This document shows positions 1 through 12,784 of a DNA stretch of 64,000 nt, one piece after another. Below the pieces are notes generated by a model, which saw only the letters and a list, made by a program, of their open reading frames with translations, made no database searches and was not told the DNA's origin. The DNA is taken from assembly GCF_038957035.1 (NCBI RefSeq), contig NZ_CP152412.1, positions 6,072,501 to 6,136,500 on the forward strand. The letters are read 5' to 3'. This DNA is from Bradyrhizobium sp. B097. Lineage in GTDB: Bacteria; Pseudomonadota; Alphaproteobacteria; Rhizobiales; Xanthobacteraceae. Numbering within the stretch: position 1 is the stretch's first letter; each line of letters opens with the position of its first letter. The position numbers and the translations under genes were made by a program.

Positions 1-2961
1 CAGCGGCAGCGGCACATCGTCGGGCAACCGCCGTACCGCCCACAGCGCCTCGCGGCGGTCGAGCCCGAGCGAGCGGAACGCATCGGCGTCGGCGAGCAGG
101 ATCAGCGCGCGCTTGGGGAGAGCGGTGTCGCGGGCGAAGTCCTCCAGCGACGTGAACGGCCGCCGGTTGCGCGCGGCGACGATGCGGTCGGCCCAGTCCA
201 ACTCATCTCCGACCGAGGCCGCGCGGGAGGTGGACGGGTTCCCTCCCCCCTTGCGGGGTCCGAGACGAGCGGAGCTCGCTCTCGAGGTTAGGGAGAGGGG
301 TAAGCCGCACGGGCGGTGGTCGTGGCTTACCCCTCTCTCCAACTCTCCCCCGCAAGGGGGGAGAGAGCCCATCCGTTCGTGCCTCCCTGACTCAGGTACG
401 TTTACGCTTCGCGCATTACGCAGCGTCTGCTGCATCCGCTTCAACCGCTCCTCGTCCTCATCCAGCCAGTGAAAGCCGTCGATCTGGCGGAAGCCGAGCC
501 GCACTGCGCAATGCTTCCCGTCGCGCTCCTCCAGCGTGTTCTGCGCAAAGCTGAAGGAGACATCGACCTCGCGCACCGTGACGTCGTTGTTGCGGGCGTC
601 GCCGACGATCTGCGCCGGGGCATAGAAGCCCATCGGCTGCGAGTTGAGCAGGCCGCAGCAGAACGCATCGGGATGATGGTGCTTCAGCCATGAGGAGATG
701 TAGACGAGTTGCGCGAAGCTCGCGGCATGGCTTTCCGGGAAACCGTAACTGCCAAAGCCCTTGATCTGATCGAAGCAGCTGCGGGCGAAATCCGGATCGT
801 AGCCGCGCGCGACCATGTTGCCGACCAGCTTCTCCTCATAGCTGCCGATGGTGCCGAGGTTGCGGAAGGTCGCCATCGAGCGGCGCAGGCCGTTAGCTTC
901 TTCCGAGGTGAAATGTGCCGCCTCGATCGCGATCCGCATCGCCTGCTCCTGGAACAACGGCACGCCGAGCGTCTTGTGCAGCACGTTGTAGAGCTCGTCC
1001 TTGTCACCCTGGTCCGGCGCCGGCGCTGGATAGCTGACCTTTTCCTGGCCGTTCCGCCGCCTGAGATAAGGATGCACCATGTCGCCCTGGATCGGACCCG
1101 GACGCACGATCGCGACCTCGATGACGAGATCGTAGAAGGTGCGCGGCCTCAAGCGCGGCAGCATGTTCATCTGGGCGCGGCTCTCGACCTGGAACACGCC
1201 GAGCGACTCGCCGCGGCACAGCATGTCGTAGACTTCTTTTTCGTCCTGCGGGACCGAGGCGAGCTCCCAGCGCTCGCCCTTGTGGTCATCGATCAGGTCG
1301 AAGCATTTGCGGATGCAGGTCAGCATGCCCAGCGCCAGCACGTCGACCTTCATCATATGAAGCGCGTCGACGTCGTCCTTGTCCCATTCGATGAAGGTGC
1401 GGTCGTCCATCGCGGCGTTGCCGATCGGCACATAGGTGTCGAGCCGGTCCTGGGTCAGTACATAGCCGCCGACATGCTGCGAGAGATGGCGCGGAAACTC
1501 GATCAGCTCGGTGGCGAGCTCGACCGCGAGGTTGATCATCGCGTTCTTCGGGTCCAACCCGGCCTGCCGCACCTGCATGTCGTTGAGGCCCTTGCCCCAG
1601 CTGCCCCACACGGTGTCGGCGAGCGCCGCGGTGACGTCCTCGGTCAGCCCGAAGGCCTTGCCGACGTCGCGGATCGCGCTGCGCGGTCGATAATGGATGA
1701 TGGTGGCGATGATCGCTGCACGGTGGCGGCCATAGCGGCGATAGACATACTGCATCACCTCCTCGCGCCGCGAATGCTCGAAATCGACGTCGATGTCGGG
1801 CGGCTCCAGCCGCTCCTTGGAGATGAAGCGCTCGAACAAGAGATCGACCTTGGTCGGATCGACCGAGGTGACGCCGAGCACGTAACACACCGCCGAATTG
1901 GCCGCCGAGCCCCGCCCCTGGCACAGGATGTTCTGGCTGCGCGCATAGTGCACGATGTCGTGCACGGTGAGGAAGTAATGCGCGTATTGCAGCTCGGCGA
2001 TCAGCGCGAGCTCCTTGTTCAGGGTGGCGCGAAGTTTTGCGTCAATCTCGCCGCCGAAATATTTGTCGACGCCGGCCCAGGTCAAATCCTCCAGATGCTG
2101 CTGCGCGGTCTTGCCCGGCGGCACCGGCTCGTCGGGATACTGGTATTTGAGCTGGTCGAGCGAGAAGGAGATGCGTTTCGCAAAGCGCATGGTCTCCGCG
2201 ATCGCGTCCGGCAGATCGCGGAACAGCCTGATCATCTCATGCGCCGGCTTGAGATGCCGCTCGGCATTGGCCTCGAGCCTGCGGCCGACAGCCTCGATCG
2301 TGGTCTTTTCGCGGATGCAGGTCAGCACGTCCTGCAGCGGGCGGCGCGCAGGATGGTGATAGAGCACCTCGTTGGTGGCAAGCAGCGGCACGCCGGCGTC
2401 AGTGGCGAGGCCATGCAGCCGCGCGAGGCGGCGCCTGTCGTCGCCGCGATAGAGCAGGCTTGCGGCCAGCCAGACGCCGTCGGCGGCGCTGGCCTTCAAT
2501 CGCGCGAGCAGATCAAGCGCTTTCTCCTCTTCGAAACGATGCGGCAGCGCCAGCACCAGAAGCTGGCCTTCGGCGAAATCGAGCAGATCGGACAGAGTGA
2601 GCCGGCAGTCGCCCTTCTCGATGCGTTCGCTGCCGCCGCCGCGCTTGCCGCGGGTGAGCAATTGGCAGAGCCGGCCATAGGCGGCGCGATCGCGCGGATA
2701 GACCAGGATATCGGGCGTGCCGTCGATGAAGACGATGCGGGCGCCGATCAGAAGCTTGGGCGGATGGGCGACCTTGTCGCTGTCGAGCTCCTTCCAGGCG
2801 CGCACCACGCCGGCCAGCGTGTTGTGATCGGCGAGCCCGATCACGGGAATCCCAAGTTCGCTCGCCTGATGCACATAGGCGCGCGGATCGGAGCCGCCGC
2901 GCAGGAAGGAGAAATTGCTGGTGATGCCGATCTCGGCATAATCGGGTAGAGGCGCGCTCAT
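1..2961 (-). CDS. dnaE2: Error-prone DNA polymerase DnaE2, 3' end outside the window
   Basis: This is the catalytic subunit of the error-prone translesion polymerase that works with ImuA and ImuB in damage-induced mutagenesis. The frame is open from the ATG at 2961 to base 1 (987 codons), so the C-terminus lies beyond the left edge. The N-terminus (SNFSFLRGGSDP, then GLADHNTL) is a PHP domain, and PDIDVDF near residue 390 is the C-family polymerase catalytic motif. The start overlaps the imuB stop as ATGA, which fixes it. About 50 residues near 860-910, rich in Gly, Ser, Pro and Arg and unlike DnaE2, are encoded by a palindromic repeat; the frame stays open through it and DnaE2-like sequence resumes at GDELDWADRIVAARNRRPF. 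Family assignment is secure; whether the interrupted protein works is unknown. Confidence 0.95.
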   Translation of the reverse strand, partial: MSAPLPDYAEIGITSNFSFLRGGSDPRAYVHQASELGIPVIGLADHNTLAGVVRAWKELDSDKVAHPPKLLIGARIVFIDGTPDILVYPRDRAAYGRLCQLLTRGKRGGGSERIEKGDCRLTLSDLLDFAEGQLLVLALPHRFEEEKALDLLARLKASAADGVWLAASLLYRGDDRRRLARLHGLATDAGVPLLATNEVLYHHPARRPLQDVLTCIREKTTIEAVGRRLEANAERHLKPAHEMIRLFRDLPDAIAETMRFAKRISFSLDQLKYQYPDEPVPPGKTAQQHLEDLTWAGVDKYFGGEIDAKLRATLNKELALIAELQYAHYFLTVHDIVHYARSQNILCQGRGSAANSAVCYVLGVTSVDPTKVDLLFERFISKERLEPPDIDVDFEHSRREEVMQYVYRRYGRHRAAIIATIIHYRPRSAIRDVGKAFGLTEDVTAALADTVWGSWGKGLNDMQVRQAGLDPKNAMINLAVELATELIEFPRHLSQHVGGYVLTQDRLDTYVPIGNAAMDDRTFIEWDKDDVDALHMMKVDVLALGMLTCIRKCFDLIDDHKGERWELASVPQDEKEVYDMLCRGESLGVFQVESRAQMNMLPRLRPRTFYDLVIEVAIVRPGPIQGDMVHPYLRRRNGQEKVSYPAPAPDQGDKDELYNVLHKTLGVPLFQEQAMRIAIEAAHFTSEEANGLRRSMATFRNLGTIGSYEEKLVGNMVARGYDPDFARSCFDQIKGFGSYGFPESHAASFAQLVYISSWLKHHHPDAFCCGLLNSQPMGFYAPAQIVGDARNNDVTVREVDVSFSFAQNTLEERDGKHCAVRLGFRQIDGFHWLDEDEERLKRMQQTLRNARSVNVPESGRHERMGSLPPCGGELERGVSHDHRPCGLPLSLTSRASSARLGPRKGGGNPSTSRAASVGDELDWADRIVAARNRRPFTSLEDFARDTALPKRALILLADADAFRSLGLDRREALWAVRRLPDDVPLPL
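240..366. repeat. Palindromic repeat element inside dnaE2
   Basis: A GC-rich palindromic element lies in frame within dnaE2. The outer arms (about 243-258 and 347-362) pair as CTCCCCCCTTGCGGGG with CCCCGCAAGGGGGGAG. A second nested inverted repeat pairs GGAGAGGGGTAAGCC (292-306) with GGCTTACCCCTCTC (324-337). The ends resemble those of the elements at 4475-4595 and 26336-26482, but the middle differs. No stop codon occurs in the dnaE2 frame. Confidence 0.8.
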
Positions 2962-4751
2962 GCGAACAGCCCGTGCACATACCAGTTGGCCGGGACCGGC
3001 TTGCCTTCCTCGTCGCGCAGCTCGCTCTCGTAGAGGCCGTCGCGAAAGATCCAGAAGCGCTGGCCCTCGGCATCCTCGACGCGGAAGTAATCGCGCGTCA
3101 GCGCCGCGCCGTCCTGCTTCCACCATTCCATCGCGATGCGCTCGGGGCCCTCGACCCGCACCACCGCATGCAAGGCGCGCCGCCAGGTGAACTGGTGCGG
3201 CGGGCCGTCCGGCACACTCGCGAACGGCACCTTGATCGGCTCGGGCCGCTCGAACAGCCTGAGCGGCCGCAGCGGCGGCTCGCCGGCGACGCGCTCCGGC
3301 CAGGCGGCCGCGCTGGCCGCGGCCAGATGATGCTGCGCCGGCAGCGCCAGCGCAGCGCGTTCGGGGATGTGGCTCTCCAGCGGCAGATGCACGACGACGC
3401 GTTTGCCCCCGATGCGGGCGGCGATGCGGTCGATCAGCGCCGAGATCTCGTCATTGTCGTGCACCGTGGTGTCGAGATCGCGCTGCTGCTGCACCACGAT
3501 TTCGGTACGCCCCGCGGCGAGGCGAATGAGATCGAAGCCGAAGCCGGGGTCGAGCGGATCGTTGAGCGCATCGAGCCGCTCGCGGAACAGGCGGTCGATC
3601 ATCTCCGGCCGCGTCACCGGCCGCCCGGTCTCGACCATGATCGCGCGCACCGCGCCGTCGGTGCGGAAGAAGCTCGCTTCCAGCTGCCGCGCGCCCTTGC
3701 CCTGCTTGTCCATCGCCGCAACCAGCGTCTTGGCAAGGCTTGAGAGCGTCAGCGCGATCACGGTGTCGGTCGCGATCGGCTCGGGGAAACGCTTCTCGAC
3801 GATGTAATCGGGCAGCGGCTTGCGCGGACTGATCGGGACATCGCCCCGCCCGAGCGCGTGGCCGAGCAGGGTCGTGAAATCAGCGCCGAACCGCGCCGAG
3901 ATCTCATGCGGCGCGCGCGAGGCGACATCGCCGATGGTCTTCAGGCCGGCGCGGCGCAGGCCGGTGGTGATTGTGGCATCGGCGCCGAGCGCCGACACCG
4001 GCAGCGGGCCGACCGCCTCCGCCTCTGCGCCATCGGCGATGATCTGCCCCGAGGTATAACGCGTCAGCGTGCGCGCCGCGATCGAGGTGCCGGCAATCGC
4101 CGCGCTGACGGCAAAGCCGCGCCGGCTCAGCGCATTGGTCACGATCTGCAGCAGCGCGCGCTCGCCACCGAACAGATGCGCGCAGCCGGTGATGTCGAGA
4201 AACAGCCCGTAAGGCGGATCGAGCGCGACCAGCGGCGTGAAGCGGTCGCACCAGTCGGCGATGTCATTCAGCGTCTTCAGATCGGCGGCGGGGTCGGCGT
4301 CGTAGACCGTAAGCTCCGGGCAGATCGCCCGCGCATTGGCAAGCGGCAGCCCGATCGACAGCCCGGCCCGCACCGCCGCCTCGTCGATCGCATGCAACAG
4401 GATCGCGTTGTGGTCCTTTGCGACGACGACGCTGGGGAGTTTTTGCACTTGCAGAAAGCGAGGTTCTTTCTTCGCCTCTCCCGCTTGCGGGGGAGGCCGG
4501 ATCGCATCGCGAGATGCGATCCGGGTGGGGGCTCTCTCCTCAGCGGGACTCGTGGCGAGACCCCCACCCCAACCCTCCCCCGCAAGCGGGAGAGGGAGCC
4601 CTACCACCGCCCGTGTGTCGGTTGGCACAACGGCATGCGCATCAGCTTGCGAGGCGATGTCCTGCGCGCGCTTGCGCTTGATGCGGTCGATGGGTAGGCG
4701 TGGCAGCCACAGGCTGAGGATACGCCGACGGTTCACTGAATTGGCACTCAT
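2958..4751 (-). CDS. imuB: ImuB, Y-family-like mutagenesis protein without a polymerase active site
   Basis: ImuB bridges the sliding clamp and DnaE2 in the ImuA-ImuB-DnaE2 mutasome. The 597-residue protein has the ImuB N-terminus (ILSLWLPRLPIDRIKRK) and the Y-family fold around LDITGCAHLFGGE, but lacks the DxD and SxDE metal-binding acids of active Y-family enzymes, as is known for ImuB. The ATG at 4751 (MSANSVNRRR) was chosen because the family sequence begins there; the frame stays open to 4847. The gene overlaps imuA by about 110 bp and dnaE2 by ATGA. Residues about 52-95 (PLPLAGEGWGGGL to RPPPQAGEAKK) are encoded by an inserted palindromic repeat separating the first strand region from PSVVVAKDHN. 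Confidence 0.93.
   Translation of the reverse strand: MSANSVNRRRILSLWLPRLPIDRIKRKRAQDIASQADAHAVVPTDTRAVVGLPLPLAGEGWGGGLATSPAEERAPTRIASRDAIRPPPQAGEAKKEPRFLQVQKLPSVVVAKDHNAILLHAIDEAAVRAGLSIGLPLANARAICPELTVYDADPAADLKTLNDIADWCDRFTPLVALDPPYGLFLDITGCAHLFGGERALLQIVTNALSRRGFAVSAAIAGTSIAARTLTRYTSGQIIADGAEAEAVGPLPVSALGADATITTGLRRAGLKTIGDVASRAPHEISARFGADFTTLLGHALGRGDVPISPRKPLPDYIVEKRFPEPIATDTVIALTLSSLAKTLVAAMDKQGKGARQLEASFFRTDGAVRAIMVETGRPVTRPEMIDRLFRERLDALNDPLDPGFGFDLIRLAAGRTEIVVQQQRDLDTTVHDNDEISALIDRIAARIGGKRVVVHLPLESHIPERAALALPAQHHLAAASAAAWPERVAGEPPLRPLRLFERPEPIKVPFASVPDGPPHQFTWRRALHAVVRVEGPERIAMEWWKQDGAALTRDYFRVEDAEGQRFWIFRDGLYESELRDEEGKPVPANWYVHGLFA
4475..4595. repeat. Palindromic repeat element inside imuB
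   Basis: This element is bounded by perfect 22-bp inverted repeats at 4475-4496 and 4574-4595 (core CTCTCCCGCTTGCGGGGGAG). It also contains a second perfect palindrome, CCGGATCGCATC-GCGA-GATGCGATCCGG, at 4497-4524. It lies wholly inside imuB and is read through without a stop. The inner palindrome recurs with small changes in the intergenic copy at 26336-26482, so this is a dispersed family. Confidence 0.88.
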
Positions 4752-5436
4752 CACACTTCCATTCCATGATCCATCGCCCGACCGGGCCATGACGATTGCG
4801 CACGAGTTCGGCCTCGAAGCGCGGCGCGCCCCAGGCGCTTGCGGCATGGCCGGGCGGCGAATGCGCCGCGCGCACGATCCAGCGCGTCTCCGCGGTCGAG
4901 GGGATCGGAGTCGCCGCGATCCGCAACACCAGCGCGGTGACGCCGGAGGCTTGCGCGGCCAGGGTCAGTTTGCGGCTGGCGACGAGATCGAGCTGGCGCG
5001 CATCGCCCCAGATTTCCAGCACGACCGCGCCGAGCGCATCGCAGGCGAGCGCGTCGGCCGCGGTGCGCAGGCCGCTGTCGACATCGGCGGCACGCACGGT
5101 GACCAAGAGGCGCGGATCGAGGCCGAGCTCGGCAAGCCCGCGCATCGACAGCGCGCCGTTTTCGCGATCGGAAAAATCCTGCCGCACCCAGACCAGCGGC
5201 TTGCGCGCTGACACCCGTCCGGCGAGCCCGGCGATGAAGCCGGTCGCCGCGCCGCCTTGATGACCGGCCGCGAACACCTCGTGCAGCGCGGCCGGTGCAA
5301 GCCCGCCGCGCAGCATCGCGTCTGCGCTCGTGTGTCCAAGCGCGATGCGGTTCCGCATCGCTGCCTCCGATGGCGCCTCGATGCGCGCGATGCTGCCGCG
5401 CAGAGACGCAAGCGTACCCGTGCGTGCGCCGTTCAT
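4642..5436 (-). CDS. imuA: ImuA, RecA-like mutagenesis protein
   Basis: This is the first gene of the imuA-imuB-dnaE2 SOS operon. The 264-residue product matches ImuA, a RecA/SulA-related protein whose alphaproteobacterial role is to support ImuB and DnaE2. The region LHEVFAAGHQGGAATGF corresponds to a degenerate P-loop, and ARQLDLVASRKLTLAAQASG is typical of the family. The ATG at 5436 (MNGARTG) is preceded by GGAAGGAGC at good spacing, so it is preferred over the start 18 bases upstream. The 3' end runs about 110 bp into imuB. A perfect LexA site lies 73 bp upstream, so SOS control is likely. Confidence 0.92.
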   Translation of the reverse strand: MNGARTGTLASLRGSIARIEAPSEAAMRNRIALGHTSADAMLRGGLAPAALHEVFAAGHQGGAATGFIAGLAGRVSARKPLVWVRQDFSDRENGALSMRGLAELGLDPRLLVTVRAADVDSGLRTAADALACDALGAVVLEIWGDARQLDLVASRKLTLAAQASGVTALVLRIAATPIPSTAETRWIVRAAHSPPGHAASAWGAPRFEAELVRNRHGPVGRWIMEWKCDECQFSEPSAYPQPVAATPTHRPHQAQARAGHRLAS

Positions 5437-5508
5437 TGCGCCGCTCCTTCCCAACCAAAATTTGAGGCCGTCACTGACCAGAACAGAGAACCAGGGACTG
5501 GCTCATTT

Positions 5509-5523
5509 GTTCATGATATGTTC
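5509..5523. promoter_or_regulatory. LexA (SOS) box between imuA and udgX
   Basis: The sequence GTTCATGATATGTTC is an exact match to the alphaproteobacterial LexA consensus GTTC-N7-GTTC. It lies 73 bp upstream of the imuA ATG and 110 bp upstream of the chosen udgX ATG. The 197-bp divergent gap could hold promoters for both, so the site may control imuA-imuB-dnaE2 and possibly udgX. The first is well supported by what is known of this operon; the second is inference. Confidence 0.88.
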
Positions 5524-5633
5524 TAATATAAAGCTAACAGGGCCCGCGGAGTCAATCGGATTGGTGAGCTCATCGATTCATGAATGAAATCAATGGGATT
5601 CAGCAGCCGCCGAAGCGGAAACGGAGCAATCGC

Positions 5634-7067
5634 ATGCGTATCATCGTGCTCGACAACGACACCGACTTCGAGGGCTGGCGCAAGGCCGCGCGGCGATTGG
5701 CGCTGAATGATGTGAAGCCTGCGGAGGTCACGTGGACCGTACGCAAGGACGACGAACTCTCGTCAGCCTCCTGCGTGAATGACTTGCCCGATGCGCCACA
5801 GGCGCGGTTCAACGTGACAGCCATTTTCGTCGAGCTCGCAAAGACCGCGATCCTGCATCGCAATGACACGCGCTTCTCCCTGCTCTATCGCCTGCTCTGG
5901 CGGCTGCGCAGCCACCATGATCTGCTCAGCGCGACTGATGATCCTGATGTGGCCGAGGTCCACGCGATGGCGCGCGCGGTCTATCGCGACATCGACAGGA
6001 TGCACGCGCAGCTCCGCTTCCGCGAGATCGGCCGCGAGCGGACGGCGCATTATGTCGCCTGGTTCGAGCCGGAGCATCGCATCGTCGAGTTCGCCGCACC
6101 TTTCTTCGCCGGCCGCTTCGCCGACATGCCGTGGTCGATTCTGACTCCCGACGTCTGCGCGCATTGGGACGGGCACGCGATCTCGATCTCGCCGGGCGTC
6201 GCCAAATCCGAGGTGCCGAGCGAGGATCGGCTCGAGGAGGCCTGGCGGCGTCATGACAACGGCCTCTTCAATCCCGCGCGGCTGAAAGTGATGGAGACGC
6301 CGCAGGCCTATTGGAGGAACCTGCCCGAGGACTCGATCATCAAGCCGCTGATCGAAGACGCCATGCGCATGACCAGCGGCCCCTTCATCGCACGCAAGGC
6401 GGCCGAGCCGCGGAAGCCGCAGGATGAGCCGATGGCCCGTAAGCAAACTCACGACACGCAAGCGCACGACACGATTGCTGCCTTGCGCGAAGAGGCCGCC
6501 GATTGCCGCGCCTGCCCGCTATGGAAGGACGCAACCCAGACCGTGTTCGGCGAAGGGCCGCAAAGCGCGACGCTGATGCTGGTCGGCGAGCAGCCCGGCG
6601 ACAAGGAAGATCTCGCAGGCCATCCCTTTGTCGGACCGGCCGGGCAGATGCTCGATCGCGCGCTTGAGGACGCCGGCATCGCGCGCGCCACGGTCTACAT
6701 CACCAACGCGGTGAAGCATTTCAAATTCGTGCCGCGCGGCAAGATCCGGCTGCACCAGAAGCCGGGCACACAGGAGATCCGCGCCTGCCGCCAGTGGTAC
6801 GCGCGCGAGCTCGACGCCATCAGGCCGGAACTCGTGGTGGCACTCGGCGCCACCGCAGCGCAGAGCGTGCTCGGCAAGATCACCCCGATCAACAAGAACC
6901 GCGGCCGCCTCATCGATCACGACGGAACCAAGGTGCTCGTCACCGTACATCCGTCCTACCTGTTGCGGCTGCCCGACGAGAAAGCCAAAACGCTGGAATA
7001 TCAGCGCTTTATTGACGACCTGAAAATTGCCGCAGATCAGTTGCGTAGTTCGGCCCGCGCGGCCTGA
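5634..7067 (+). CDS. udgX: UdgX-type uracil-DNA glycosylase/crosslinking protein with N-terminal DUF4130 domain
   Basis: The 477-residue protein fuses an N-terminal DUF4130-type domain of unknown activity (about 1-250) to a UdgX domain (about 280-477). UdgX excises uracil and stays covalently attached to the abasic site through a histidine in a short loop. Visible are the 4Fe-4S cysteines CRAC (C291, C294) and C385, the GEQPGDKEDLAG motif, TNAVKHFKF, the loop GKIRLHQKP with candidate nucleophile His374, and VTVHPSYLLR. The ATG at 5634 (MRIIVLD) has GGAG seven bases upstream and is preferred over the in-frame ATG at 5580. It is divergent from the SOS mutagenesis operon, consistent with a DNA-damage role. 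Family assignment is firm; SOS regulation is inferred. Confidence 0.9.
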   Translation: MRIIVLDNDTDFEGWRKAARRLALNDVKPAEVTWTVRKDDELSSASCVNDLPDAPQARFNVTAIFVELAKTAILHRNDTRFSLLYRLLWRLRSHHDLLSATDDPDVAEVHAMARAVYRDIDRMHAQLRFREIGRERTAHYVAWFEPEHRIVEFAAPFFAGRFADMPWSILTPDVCAHWDGHAISISPGVAKSEVPSEDRLEEAWRRHDNGLFNPARLKVMETPQAYWRNLPEDSIIKPLIEDAMRMTSGPFIARKAAEPRKPQDEPMARKQTHDTQAHDTIAALREEAADCRACPLWKDATQTVFGEGPQSATLMLVGEQPGDKEDLAGHPFVGPAGQMLDRALEDAGIARATVYITNAVKHFKFVPRGKIRLHQKPGTQEIRACRQWYARELDAIRPELVVALGATAAQSVLGKITPINKNRGRLIDHDGTKVLVTVHPSYLLRLPDEKAKTLEYQRFIDDLKIAADQLRSSARAA

Positions 7068-7364
7068 GTTGCGCCAATCCGGCGGAACCAGGGACAACAC
7101 TTCAACGTGAAATTGTTTCTGGACGCTGACAAAAACCTACAACCTTTAATTGATCCGTGGTACTGTGACGTGTTCCATAGGTATCGGGCGTCATGTTCAC
7201 GCCATGACGTACCTGAGGCGGGCGCGCTGCGCGGTTTGCTAGCCCCAATCGTGCGGCGCGCCACCTCATCTCGCACTCCCCTCCTCACTCACCTGCTCGC
7301 AGCACGCGCCGGATGGCTGGTGACTAGCGTCGTGGGCGTCCGGGTAGAGACATGTAAATATCCT
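7068..7364. other. Intergenic stretch, no convincing gene
   Basis: This gap separates the ends of the converging udgX and HMA-CDF genes. It is visibly more AT-rich than its surroundings. Two open frames of 83 and 89 codons cross it on opposite strands, but neither has a ribosome binding site, a recognisable motif or normal codon use. I see no terminator hairpin, repeat or RNA gene. Confidence 0.5.
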
Positions 7365-8234
7365 CTAAGCTTTTGATCGTTGAGGATTGGCCGACGGGGC
7401 GTTGCTCAGGTCGTTTCGTGCGTCCCGTATGATGGCAAAGGACGACTGCAGAAACAGAGCGGCAATGACGACCGCCACGACCAAGTCGGGCCACGGCGTT
7501 TGCGTCCAGGCAACCAGCAGCGCGGCGATCACGACCGCGACGTTACCGATGGCATCGTTGCGGCTGAACAGCCACACCGCACGCACGTTAGCGTCCCCGT
7601 GCCGGTGCGGAAGGAGCACCACCGCAGCCATCACGTTCACGACAAGTCCAACGAGGGCGAGTATCCCCATCAGCTGAGCTTCCGGCTCATGCTGCACCAC
7701 CACGCGATAGGCCGTCACGACGAGAACTCCGGCTCCCAAAATGCCCAAGAAGATTCCCTGTAGCAAAGCGGCCTTGGCGCGCGCCGCCAACCCCCAGCCC
7801 ACCGCGACCAGTCCCAGAAACGAGATCACGCCATCGCCGATGAAATCGAGCGCATCGGCCTTCACCGATTGCGAGCCGGCGAGGAAGCCGCCGACGATCT
7901 CGATGACGCCATAGCCGGCATTCAACAGAACCACGATCCAAAGGGCACGCTTGTAGGCCGGCGACACATGCGAGAGGTCCGGTACCTTGTCGTCCTCGTC
8001 TGCATCGATGCGCGCGAGCCGGTAGCCGAGCCCGGTGATCGAGCGCTCGACCTCGAGCAGCGGTGCCGTCCCGTCTTCCGTCCGAAGGGTCATCTCCTGG
8101 GATGCGATCGAAACCCTCGCATCCCGCACGCCAGCGACCGACCGCGCCGCGGCTTCGACCTTGGCAGCACAGGCCGAGCAATCCATGCCCGTGACGCGGT
8201 AGCGCACGGCTTCGGCTATGTCGGTCTTCGTCAT
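7365..8234 (-). CDS. Cation diffusion facilitator with N-terminal heavy-metal-associated domain
   Basis: This predicted inner-membrane metal exporter is the last gene of the czc-type operon. Residues 1-75 form an HMA domain with the metal-binding GMDCSAC motif (C19, C22); residues 95-280 form a CDF transporter with about six membrane segments. In the two positions that bind transported metal in CDF proteins it has D130-xxx-D134 and D227-xxx-N231, so one expected Asp is Asn. A His-containing loop (HRHGD) lies between helices. The ATG at 8234 has GAGG eight bases upstream; an ATG two codons earlier has poor spacing. Zn, Co or Cd is the likely substrate from context. The metal and direction of transport are inferred. 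Confidence 0.85.
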   Translation of the reverse strand: MTKTDIAEAVRYRVTGMDCSACAAKVEAAARSVAGVRDARVSIASQEMTLRTEDGTAPLLEVERSITGLGYRLARIDADEDDKVPDLSHVSPAYKRALWIVVLLNAGYGVIEIVGGFLAGSQSVKADALDFIGDGVISFLGLVAVGWGLAARAKAALLQGIFLGILGAGVLVVTAYRVVVQHEPEAQLMGILALVGLVVNVMAAVVLLPHRHGDANVRAVWLFSRNDAIGNVAVVIAALLVAWTQTPWPDLVVAVVIAALFLQSSFAIIRDARNDLSNAPSANPQRSKA

Positions 8235-8263
8235 TCGCATATCCTCGCATCGCGTCCTTGAGC

Positions 8264-12780
<4,517 letters not shown>

Positions 12781-12784
<4 letters not shown>

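Noticed and set aside
709..2949. A 746-codon open frame on the plus strand opposite dnaE2
   Set aside because: It is an antisense shadow of dnaE2: the sequence is low-complexity (His, Arg, Asp, Gln rich), has no domain and no ribosome binding site. Long antisense frames are usual in high-GC genes.
7107..7376. An 89-codon plus-strand frame between udgX and the HMA-CDF gene
   Set aside because: No ribosome binding site, no domain, and odd composition; it runs into the end of the CDF gene.
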